Positions 56,484-64,000 of a DNA stretch of 64,000 nucleotides are shown one piece after another. Made by a program: the position numbers and the translations under genes. The number at the start of each line of letters is the position of its first letter. The stretch's first letter is position 1. The notes under the pieces are model-generated. The model made no database searches and had not been told where the DNA came from. It was given only the letters and a program-made list of their open reading frames with translations. This DNA is from Shewanella olleyana (GTDB lineage Bacteria > Pseudomonadota > Gammaproteobacteria > Enterobacterales > Shewanellaceae): the NCBI RefSeq assembly GCF_023283825.1, contig NZ_JAKILD010000023.1, forward strand, positions 1 to 64,000, read 5' to 3'.

Positions 56484-57494
56484 ATGAAAGTAACCATCAA
56501 TGATGTTGCCAAACATGCTGGCGTATCAATTAAAACTGTTTCACGAGTCACTAACAAAGAGACCTCGGTGAGGCAGGCTACAATTGACAAAGTTAACGCT
56601 GCAATTAGCGAATTAAATTATCAACCTAATCTAGCGGCTAGGAATCTAGCGAGTACTAAGTCATACGTTATTGGATTTATTTACGACAACCCCAATGCTT
56701 ACTATGTCATTGATATGCAAAATGGTATTTTGTCGGCCTGTCAGGATAAAGGCTACGAGCTACTCATCCACCCCTGTGATGCTAAGTCGGAAGGTATTTG
56801 TGAAGAGCTTACCAAAATGGTTAAGCATTCACGTCTGTCAGGTCTAGTGCTCACCCCTCCAATGTCTGAAAATCCCAAAATTCTTGCTGCACTAGATGAC
56901 ATAGACGCAAATTACGTAAGAATTATTGCAGGGGAAAGTACAGATTCTGAAAATGGACTGACAGTACTTGTCAATGATAAACACGGTGCACTTGAGATAA
57001 CACAACACCTTATTGATATGGGGCATTCTGATATCGGTTTCTTGAGTGGCGATCAACACCACGAATCAACTAAAGAGCGTCTCACTGGTTTTAAAGATGC
57101 CTTAGTTCTAAATCAACTTTCAGTAGAAAACGATTGGGTGTTAGACGGACAATACTCATTTGAATCTGGGGTTGAAGGTGCTAATAAATTGATTAACATG
57201 CCTAAGCGCCCTACGGCACTCGTCGCGTGTAATGATGAAATTGCAGCAGGAGCCTTATTTGCAGCAAGATTAGCCGGCTTAGATATACCAAAGGACCTTT
57301 CAATTGTCGGCTTTGAGGACAGCCCATTCTCGCGCCAAACTTGGCCTAAATTGACGACTGTGCATCAGCCAAATGTAAAAATTGCTAGAGTTGCCACCGA
57401 ACTGCTGATAGCTAACAGTAAGGAAACCGTTGAGAAAAAGTCGTTGATATTTACTCCAGAACCAGTAATCAGAGACTCTTCAACAGCTCGGTGA
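56484..57494 (+). CDS. nagR: LacI-family transcriptional regulator NagR
   Basis: A 336-residue LacI-type repressor. The helix-turn-helix is at residues 3-25 (TINDVAKHAGVSIKTVSRV), the hinge helix includes NYQPNLAARNLA, and the periplasmic-binding-protein-like effector domain follows with YVIGFIYDNPNAYYVIDMQ, MGHSDIGFLSGD and ALVACNDEIAAGALFAA. It probably binds the AATGACA...TGTCATT operators and is released by a GlcNAc intermediate. The only regulator in this locus; it is divergent from the receptor. It differs from the E. coli NagC (ROK) regulator. Confidence 0.92.
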   Translation: MKVTINDVAKHAGVSIKTVSRVTNKETSVRQATIDKVNAAISELNYQPNLAARNLASTKSYVIGFIYDNPNAYYVIDMQNGILSACQDKGYELLIHPCDAKSEGICEELTKMVKHSRLSGLVLTPPMSENPKILAALDDIDANYVRIIAGESTDSENGLTVLVNDKHGALEITQHLIDMGHSDIGFLSGDQHHESTKERLTGFKDALVLNQLSVENDWVLDGQYSFESGVEGANKLINMPKRPTALVACNDEIAAGALFAARLAGLDIPKDLSIVGFEDSPFSRQTWPKLTTVHQPNVKIARVATELLIANSKETVEKKSLIFTPEPVIRDSSTAR

Positions 57495-57514
57495 ATTTGT
57501 ACTCCAATAATGAC

Positions 57515-57553
57515 AAAAAAGCCTCTTAACAATTATCGGTAAGAGGCTTTTTT
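57515..57553. terminator. Bidirectional terminator between nagR and glnB
   Basis: Arms AAAAAAGCCTCTTA and TAAGAGGCTTTTTT around ACAATTATCGG, between convergent genes. It fits both directions. Confidence 0.9.
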
Positions 57554-57582
57554 TATTTATTGATGACAACAAACAGAGACAA

Positions 57583-57924
<342 letters not shown>

Positions 57925-58154
57925 TCACTCCTGTTCACTTGGGCAGTATTATTATGCTTTTAAACACACACAAAAATACGTTGAAATATTAAAGATTTAA
58001 ATCGTTAGCTATCTTACTGGATCAATAATTGTTTTGCTTGTGAATTAATAAAATATTTCAAAACAGTCAGAACTAGCAAGCTCGTTATAATCTCCTATAC
58101 TTACTGCCTAAATATTCAGCGGGATTGCTGAATAACATAATCAAGGATGATTTT

Positions 58155-58673
58155 ATGAACCGCAAACCAACTGGCTTTAGCCTAGTGGAAGTACTCGTTG
58201 CATTAGCTATCGTTAGCATACTCTCTTCTGTTGCTAGCCCTTCCCTGAAAAGCTTATTCCTTCATACAAGAAGCAAAAGTAACATAGGCTCAATTCAGCA
58301 AGTGATTCAATTAGCTAGAAACCATGCCGTTAGCTATGGGACTCGGGTGACTGTATGCCCGATAGAAGCTAACCAATGTGTTAACGATTGGCAAAATGGT
58401 TTTACCGTCTTCACCGATGGCGGACAATCAAACTCTTTAGAAGGTAACGATACCGTCTTATTTGTGATGGGCCCCTTTAACGAAGAAGATATTTCTTATT
58501 ATAATCGCAAGTCTATTAGATTCCAGCCCGACGGTTTAGCCTCAGGCACTAACGGCACTTTTAGATATTGCCCAGGCAGTTTTAATAGTCCTTACTCAAA
58601 AGCGGTGATTGTAAATCAGTCAGGTCGAATTCGATTTTCAAAAGATAAAAGTATTGAATGTAAACAGACTTAG
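58155..58673 (+). CDS. FimT/GspH-like type IV pilus minor pseudopilin, copy A
   Basis: A 172-residue pseudopilin. Short basic leader MNRKPTG, then the prepilin cleavage and methylation motif FSLVEVLVALAIVSILSS, giving the hydrophobic N-terminal helix with Glu5 of the mature protein. The globular GspH domain shows IQLARNHAVSYGTRVTVCP and DWQNGFTVFTDG, with cysteine pairs likely forming disulphides. Start at 58155 behind AAGGA; the longer frame from 58125 is rejected. It is tandem with a related gene 101 bases downstream, convergent with pilE. Confidence 0.88.
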   Translation: MNRKPTGFSLVEVLVALAIVSILSSVASPSLKSLFLHTRSKSNIGSIQQVIQLARNHAVSYGTRVTVCPIEANQCVNDWQNGFTVFTDGGQSNSLEGNDTVLFVMGPFNEEDISYYNRKSIRFQPDGLASGTNGTFRYCPGSFNSPYSKAVIVNQSGRIRFSKDKSIECKQT

Positions 58674-58774
58674 CGTTTACGAGTCAGAAATACGTAAACT
58701 TTAGATTTACAAATACACTGATTTAACAGACATATTACCTTATACTAAATAGCATAGTTGCTGAGGAAATATGC

Positions 58775-59305
58775 ATGTATCAAATAAAAAAAGGATTTAC
58801 CAAAGGATTTACGTTAGTTGAGTTAATGGTGACTTTAGCTGTTGCAGCTATATTAATAGGAATAGCAGTGCCTTCACTCACTTATCTGTATGAAAGCAGT
58901 AGAAGTCGTTCAGCTGCCAGTTCAATAGAGTCAGCTTTCGTGTTCGCACGGAATCAAGCTGTCAGCTTTGGTAGAAGAGTGACTGTATGCCCTGGTGATG
59001 GAACAGGGTGCACTAGTGATTGGATTGATGGATTTACTATTTTTATTGATGATGACCAAAATGGTGTAAAAGACAATAACACCGATGTTTTACGTTATGT
59101 TGATGCATTTAAAGATAGTGATTACATTAAAGCGAGTTCAAGTTCAAATGTGACATTTAATCCTGATGGCTTAGTAAGTGGTTCAAATGCTCAGACCATT
59201 ACTTATTGCCCTGGTGCGACTGATAGTAGTCATTCTAGACAAGTTTCTCTAAGTGCCTCTGGTAGAGTACAGTTAATTACTGACGGAGTAGACTGTACTT
59301 CCTAG
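58775..59305 (+). CDS. FimT/GspH-like type IV pilus minor pseudopilin, copy B
   Basis: A 176-residue paralogue of the preceding gene. Leader MYQIKKGFTKG and prepilin motif FTLVELMVTLAVAAILIGIA. The GspH domain has AFVFARNQAVSFGRRVTVCP, GTGCTSDWIDGFTIFIDD and the C-terminal TYCPGATDSSHSRQVSLSASGR. Both proteins may prime or cap the pilus; one could be the FimT type that binds DNA during uptake in other bacteria, which I cannot decide from sequence. Confidence 0.88.
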   Translation: MYQIKKGFTKGFTLVELMVTLAVAAILIGIAVPSLTYLYESSRSRSAASSIESAFVFARNQAVSFGRRVTVCPGDGTGCTSDWIDGFTIFIDDDQNGVKDNNTDVLRYVDAFKDSDYIKASSSSNVTFNPDGLVSGSNAQTITYCPGATDSSHSRQVSLSASGRVQLITDGVDCTS

Positions 59306-59335
59306 CGACTCTATTTATCACATCCTAATTAAATA

Positions 59336-59372
59336 AAAAGCGTTTATGGCATAAAATCCATAAACGCTTTTT
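59336..59372. terminator. Bidirectional terminator between copy B and pilE
   Basis: Arms AAAAAGCGTTTATGG and CCATAAACGCTTTTT around CATAAAA, between convergent genes. Confidence 0.9.
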
Positions 59373-59399
59373 TTGATCCAAATTTGAATGATTCTCTAA

Positions 59400-59810
59400 T
59401 TAATTAGACCAACATTCAGCGGGCGTTTTAATCCCATCAGACGTAATTTCAATGACAGCACAACCGGAGTCACGAGTTGCTTGTGTGCCAATAGCTGTTG
59501 CTTGTAATGTATATTTGGTTGCATCTCCTACAGAAGCATCTATTTTATAATAGCCGTTATCTACAATATATGGATCCGCTGCCATACCAAGTGCCTGCAT
59601 ATCCTTAGTAAAAGTCTTATGATCTAAATAAAATTGCTCTTGTCGATTTGCTATATTCATTAAACCTGAAAGTGCATCAGCTCTTGCCCCTTTGGCTACA
59701 AACTGAGTATAACTCGGGTAAGCAATAGAGGCCAAAATCCCAACTATGACGACAGTAATCATTACTTCTATTAACGTAAAACCACAACTTTTCTTATTAT
59801 TCAAACACAT
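59400..59810 (-). CDS. pilE: Type IV minor pilin PilE
   Basis: A 136-residue pilin-like protein. Leader MCLNNKKSCG and prepilin motif FTLIEVMITVVIVGILASIA. The mature part has SYTQFVAKGARADALSGLM, IANRQEQFYLDHKTFT, and a C-terminal cysteine pair (SGCAVIEI and PAECWSN). I start it at 59810, one base after the pilY1 stop, with TGAG as ribosome binding site; a start at 59822 would overlap pilY1. It is the last gene of the pilW-pilX-pilY1-pilE set. Confidence 0.9.
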   Translation of the reverse strand: MCLNNKKSCGFTLIEVMITVVIVGILASIAYPSYTQFVAKGARADALSGLMNIANRQEQFYLDHKTFTKDMQALGMAADPYIVDNGYYKIDASVGDATKYTLQATAIGTQATRDSGCAVIEITSDGIKTPAECWSN

Positions 59811-59811
59811 A

Positions 59812-62800
59812 TTAATTCTCATTCTGATGATAATAAATTCGATTAACACCTAAACCACCACCAATACACTTATCATCACCTTCAGCACAACCATCTGGTT
59901 CACTACCATCAACTTTTTCCATAGGCAGATCAGGAGTTATAAAGTAAGTAGATGAGTCACCATTTTCATCCGGACTTGAAATGAAGATTTGAGGTGTATC
60001 TGGTACTTGCTCGCCCATCGAGAAGTAATCTTCTGAGTAAGAATAACTTCTAGCACCTTTGTGTAAATCAAATCCATATAGTCGACCTTGTCCAGGAACT
60101 AAACATGCTTCATCTGAAGCTCCTGTTTCAGGAACGTAAGAAGTAAAAAATACCCTTCCGTAGACTATTGTTGCGGCCGATAAAGATTTTTCACCAGTAT
60201 CTGCAAAATTATAATACCAACCACGCTTGGTACCAAAAGTTATTGCCTCACTATCAGATGAAGGAGACTCAGTTGTGACATTATAAAGATCAATTAACTC
60301 AAGAGCTTCAGGAGCTTCATTTCCTGCAGCAGAACTATAAGACTTAGTTATAATATTGCGATCTTGCAAGGTAAAGAATCTATCACTTCTTTCCTTATCA
60401 AGTGGATGAGGTCTATGGCCACTACCAATAACAACTGCATCATATGGGATATTTTGATAAGTATTAGACGTTGTTGAATTTCCTTCAGTATCTGTATGTG
60501 TATGTTCTGCAATATTGCTGAACGAGGTCTGAGCAACTACAGGGGCAGAAAAGAAACGAATGTCTGAAGTCGTAGTGTTTCCCCCAAGACTCGCAAATTT
60601 AAAAGCACTCCAAGGAGCTGAAGTATTTGTAGGTAAGCCAGGTAGATCGAGCCTCCAAACATTAGCACCAGTATCAGTAGCATATATCCTATCGGTCAAT
60701 TGATCGTTATTACTATCTAATATTGCAACTTGATTGGGAATACTATCTTCCAATCCTGGAATGACTGTATCACTTCCCGACAAGCCAAAACTATGAACTT
60801 TTGCTCCTGTATCAGCATCGATAATATAAATACCAGCTCCTGTCGTATCATTTGATCCAACTCCAGAGCCATCTTTTGTGGCAGGCGTATAACCTGCACC
60901 TACAATAATGACAGGACTAGCTGTACTAGCAGCGGTTGCACCTGCAGGCCAGCCAGGTACCTTTGTTACTACAGGCTCAGCCCATGATTGCCCCATAAAA
61001 TTAAACGTACTGGTCGAGGATATCCATTTCAAGCTTGGAGAATCTGGGCTAGTGATATCAAGCGCGTAATAAGAAGAACCTCCACGTCTCATACCTACAA
61101 ATAACCATGCTTTAGTGACTTTTCCATCACCATCTCTTTCAATATAAGGAACAGGGGTACTATCTATTCCATAAATTGAATGGACACCCGTTTTAGGATT
61201 ATCTCTTAGTCCCTTAATATTTGGGAGTAACTCTGTTGGCATAAAGGCCCAAGACTCTGAAACTGAGCTAACTCCACCCGTTTCCTCATCTTTGAACATA
61301 TGTAAGAAACCATGATTTGTTCCCATTAAAATACGTATGTCTGGGGATGAAGAGTTTCCGTAGTTTATAACTAGTGGTCGTGAATGAAGTGGATCGCCGA
61401 TGATGTCTTTTCTAAGGTAAGGCGCTGCAGTGCTATTATTTGTTTCGTCATATTTTTCATCATCAACATTTTCTCCCATTGCCCACTTAAATGAGTCTCC
61501 AAGAGCACTCTCTTCAACCCCCATGTGCGCAGCTAATTTAGCATCTGTATTTAAATGGCTATTCTGTTGCGCATTAGCTTTGCTAAAGGAAACAAGTGCA
61601 CCTGATGACCCTTTATTAATTAATACTTTTCTTGTACTAACATCCGTCTTATGAAGCTCTCTTAAAACCTCTGCTACGCCACCATCTGAAACATCATAAC
61701 CTTCGTAATTGGCTCCACTGCATACAGCAGCAGTCGTCCAAAGTGGGCAAGCATCTTCCGCAATAAAGCCTGTATCATCTAGAGCTTCTGCATCATTTTG
61801 GTCGAGTAATGTACCATTATCACTGACTTTGAATTTCTTTAAATTACCTGACCACCTCGGGCCTTCATCGGGTAAGAACATTGCGAAATATGCATCATCG
61901 CCAGTTTGAGTTTTATCTAAAGCAACTGAAGGAGATGAAAAACTTGCGCTATCTTCTTTAATAGCAGCTAAGGCTTTTAACAAGGATGCTTGTAGAGCTG
62001 ATGCGGTTAGTGCTGAATAATATTTTCCTTTACCTAATTCAGCAGTTTTTTCTAAAATCTCTTTAGCTGCTTCAGCTCCTTCACTAAAACCAATAGTATA
62101 AGTCGTTACAGCTTGTACACCTGGTACATTAGAATTAACATCATTATTTGCCATCCAACCAGCTAATGGTGGCATTAAATTTCCACCAACATTACCAGTT
62201 ACAGATCCACTACCCGTTGAGGTATCTAAGCCTAATAGTGTTTTTATTGCATTATCAGCTGCAGTATCTTTGTTTGGAACCCCATCAGTCACATAAATGA
62301 TTGATGCATTTGATTGACACTGTTTGTCAATAAAGGGAGAAATATATGAAGTACCAGCTGCATTTTCTACGGATGAGTCATATGTTGGGTTTTTATCTGT
62401 ACCTATAGAATTACCTGTATCGTGCCCAAACGTGACAGATTTACCATACATGTAGCTATAAGCTTCAAATAAGGTTTCGCATAAGGGGGTGTGATTACGA
62501 TAAATTGAAACTAAATCTTCAATGGTAGAATTCAATGCATTTTTATTCGCAACAGATGAAGGGCTAATACCCGCAATGATACGCCCCCCATCCCTAGGAT
62601 CACTTGTCGAACCGCCTGTGTTATAATTAAAAATCTCGATACCGAAATCAACACCTGGTGTATTAGTAATAACTTCTTGTAATACCCTTTTAGCAACATC
62701 CATTCGCTTATATGGGATACTGTCAGTTTTGCCATTAGGCTTACTGTCATCATGATACCAAGTGACATATTGTTCGGTATAAATACTCAATGGATTTCCT

Positions 62801-63357
62801 AAACCAAACTCGGTCAATTTAGCTTTTTCAATATCAGCATCATAAGGGGAAGCTAATCCATCCACAGGGTAACCAGAACCGCTTGCATTATTTGTATTTG
62901 AATCTGCAATATCTTCATAACAGTCAACAGTACTAATAGCCGAACCGTCGTCAGCTGGAAACTCAACCCATTTTCCACTTTGATACTCTCTAAAATATCC
63001 CGTATACATCCCATATTCATTAAGAAAACCGGAAGATGAATCACAGCCGTTAATTCCATTTAAGAAATATTGATTACTACTCGCTGCAGGGATCACTTCA
63101 GGATCAGTTGAAAAATATAGCTTGGTGGAGCTTCCTAAAGAGGATTGCACATGAAACCTAGGAGCGGTGAAATCACTTGAAGTATTATCATCGCCCCCCA
63201 TACTGCCTGAAGTGTCAAATATGATTAAAACTTGAGGGTTAGAGTTACTTCTTGCAGATGTTTCTAGTACATATAATTCTGTATCATCAGCAAAACTTCC
63301 GGCTGCTAAACCTATACTCATAAATCCTAAAGCAAAACTGGTTATTTTCTTAATCAT
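59812..63357 (-). CDS. pilY1: Type IV pilus tip / biogenesis protein PilY1
   Basis: An 1181-residue PilY1/PilC protein. Signal peptide (residues 1-23, ending GSFADD). A von Willebrand A domain (about 40-470) begins with the MIDAS motif VLIIFDTSGSMGG. The C-terminal PilC beta-propeller (about 630-1080) includes MGTNHGFLHMFK and a calcium-binding-like loop DSNNDQLTDRIYATD near residue 880. PilY1 sits at the pilus tip, controlling assembly, adhesion and retraction in relatives. It starts two bases after pilX and is followed directly by pilE. Confidence 0.93.
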   Translation of the reverse strand: MIKKITSFALGFMSIGLAAGSFADDTELYVLETSARSNSNPQVLIIFDTSGSMGGDDNTSSDFTAPRFHVQSSLGSSTKLYFSTDPEVIPAASSNQYFLNGINGCDSSSGFLNEYGMYTGYFREYQSGKWVEFPADDGSAISTVDCYEDIADSNTNNASGSGYPVDGLASPYDADIEKAKLTEFGLGNPLSIYTEQYVTWYHDDSKPNGKTDSIPYKRMDVAKRVLQEVITNTPGVDFGIEIFNYNTGGSTSDPRDGGRIIAGISPSSVANKNALNSTIEDLVSIYRNHTPLCETLFEAYSYMYGKSVTFGHDTGNSIGTDKNPTYDSSVENAAGTSYISPFIDKQCQSNASIIYVTDGVPNKDTAADNAIKTLLGLDTSTGSGSVTGNVGGNLMPPLAGWMANNDVNSNVPGVQAVTTYTIGFSEGAEAAKEILEKTAELGKGKYYSALTASALQASLLKALAAIKEDSASFSSPSVALDKTQTGDDAYFAMFLPDEGPRWSGNLKKFKVSDNGTLLDQNDAEALDDTGFIAEDACPLWTTAAVCSGANYEGYDVSDGGVAEVLRELHKTDVSTRKVLINKGSSGALVSFSKANAQQNSHLNTDAKLAAHMGVEESALGDSFKWAMGENVDDEKYDETNNSTAAPYLRKDIIGDPLHSRPLVINYGNSSSPDIRILMGTNHGFLHMFKDEETGGVSSVSESWAFMPTELLPNIKGLRDNPKTGVHSIYGIDSTPVPYIERDGDGKVTKAWLFVGMRRGGSSYYALDITSPDSPSLKWISSTSTFNFMGQSWAEPVVTKVPGWPAGATAASTASPVIIVGAGYTPATKDGSGVGSNDTTGAGIYIIDADTGAKVHSFGLSGSDTVIPGLEDSIPNQVAILDSNNDQLTDRIYATDTGANVWRLDLPGLPTNTSAPWSAFKFASLGGNTTTSDIRFFSAPVVAQTSFSNIAEHTHTDTEGNSTTSNTYQNIPYDAVVIGSGHRPHPLDKERSDRFFTLQDRNIITKSYSSAAGNEAPEALELIDLYNVTTESPSSDSEAITFGTKRGWYYNFADTGEKSLSAATIVYGRVFFTSYVPETGASDEACLVPGQGRLYGFDLHKGARSYSYSEDYFSMGEQVPDTPQIFISSPDENGDSSTYFITPDLPMEKVDGSEPDGCAEGDDKCIGGGLGVNRIYYHQNEN

Positions 63358-63359
63358 AA

Positions 63360-63809
63360 TTAACTCCCCGTAAGCACTTCTTGCTCAACGCCCGTTGTGA
63401 CGGTGAGTTGACCGACACCACTACGGCCAAAAGTCGCAGAGCTCGATACTTCAAGCCTTCTACAACTAATTAAATTCGCCGCACTCGCTTTTTCTGTGCG
63501 TTGACAATTAACATCGATTCCTGGGTTATCCTCAGGCATTAATTTAATATTTTGATTTCCATCCATTTCTGTCGCAGTTCCATCTACTATTCTAGTACTA
63601 AAGCTGTGGGAAACATTGTCGTTGATGACGATATTTAGACCGCCTTGTGCTTGTGCAAGCGCAGAAACTCTATCACTACCTGCACCAGCCATTCTCAATG
63701 ATTGACTGGAATTAACGGCTAAAGCAACGCCAATAATAGTCATAACGATTAGGACAACTAAAGAGAAAAATAACACCATCCCTTGTTGGTTTTTTATTGA
63801 TTTAATCAT
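63360..63809 (-). CDS. pilX: Type IV pilus assembly protein PilX
   Basis: A 149-residue minor pilin of the PilX family. The N-terminus MIKSIKNQQGMVLFFSLVVL lacks the classic GFTLIE glutamate context and reads QGMVLFFSLVVLIVMTIIGV, as typical for PilX. MAGAGSDRVSALAQAQGGLN completes the N-terminal helix; cysteines occur late (NCQRTEK and SCRRLEV). It lies between pilW and pilY1. Confidence 0.88.
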   Translation of the reverse strand: MIKSIKNQQGMVLFFSLVVLIVMTIIGVALAVNSSQSLRMAGAGSDRVSALAQAQGGLNIVINDNVSHSFSTRIVDGTATEMDGNQNIKLMPEDNPGIDVNCQRTEKASAANLISCRRLEVSSSATFGRSGVGQLTVTTGVEQEVLTGS

Positions 63810-63825
63810 TGTAGTAACCTAAGTA

Positions 63826-64000
63826 TTAGTTTCTAATCAAGACGGGATTATCAAGTACAACTGTCGTCGACATCACCTTTCTTCGAAATTTATCATTAGT
63901 CGCTGCTATAGATTTATCGCCTAATTGATATGTTATTTCGTTCTCATAACTGTTATCTTCTTGAATTGAACGAACTAGTACATAAATTTTTACAGCCACT
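63826..64000 (-). CDS. pilW: C-terminal fragment of PilW (cut by the window edge)
   Basis: A frame open from the window end to the TAA at 63826-63828 on the minus strand encodes 57 residues (AVKIYVLVRSIQEDNSYENE ... NPVLIRN). Short segments such as VRSI and the KFRRKVMSTTVVLDNP tail fit PilW, and it lies directly upstream of pilX, 16 bases away. The start is outside the window. Identity rests mainly on position. Confidence 0.7.
   Translation of the reverse strand, partial: VAVKIYVLVRSIQEDNSYENEITYQLGDKSIAATNDKFRRKVMSTTVVLDNPVLIRN

Overview
The window looks like a chromosomal segment of a marine gammaproteobacterium of the order Alteromonadales, most probably Shewanella. This rests on gene order (yqgE-ruvX-hemH, pilU/pilT, yggS-proC-yggT-yggU, rdgB-hemW, glsA-yggL-trmB, mutY-yggX), an AT-rich base composition, the N-acetylglucosamine (GlcNAc) genes nagP, nagX, nagB-II and nagK, GlyGly-CTERM-like protein tails, and several small inverted-repeat elements scattered between genes. 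I had no database search; species-level identity is not claimed.

Layout. 1-21.2 kb is conserved housekeeping DNA: yciH, yqgE, ruvX, hemH, a secreted glutathione peroxidase, the twitching ATPases pilT-pilU (minus strand), yggS, proC, yggT, yggU, a DUF4426 gene, rdgB, hemW, a DUF885 peptidase-like protein, a LysR regulator, a yggN-like gene, glsA-yggL-trmB (minus), then mutY-yggX (plus). 21.3-30.5 kb is accessory: an inverted-repeat element, a periplasmic arylsulfate sulfotransferase, a sugar unit (GPH symporter plus GH94 phosphorylase behind a LacI-type operator, followed by a CBM9-like secreted protein), and yceI with a cytochrome b561. 30.8-31.6 kb carries tRNA-Phe/tRNA-Thr twice, each pair with its own promoter and terminator.

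32.7-39.6 kb holds a minus-strand set running porin, ExeM/NucH-type extracellular nuclease, endonuclease-I-type extracellular nuclease. Both nucleases carry lamin-tail domains and C-terminal sorting tails. 40.7-57.5 kb is a GlcNAc/chitin utilisation locus: nagP, nagX-nagA-nagB-II-nagK, a GH20 hexosaminidase lipoprotein, SapC, a flavin-dependent halogenase-like protein, a TonB-dependent receptor and the LacI-family regulator NagR. Four copies of an 18-bp palindrome with consensus AATGACAACGCTGTCATT lie upstream of nagP, nagK, the hexosaminidase and the receptor, so the whole pathway, from outer-membrane uptake to fructose-6-phosphate, appears to be one NagR regulon. The window ends with glnB, two FimT/GspH-like pseudopilin genes, and a minus-strand minor-pilin operon (pilW fragment, pilX, pilY1, pilE).

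Intergenic DNA contains four inverted-repeat (MITE-like) elements, two of them near-identical copies about 21 kb apart, and several short tandem arrays (14, 15, 18, about 20 and 27 bp periods). No CRISPR array, rRNA, intact insertion sequence or prophage was seen. I did not find a clearly new biological system. The best leads are the halogenase and SapC genes inside the GlcNAc regulon, the porin-nuclease-nuclease cassette, and the GH94 unit of unknown substrate.
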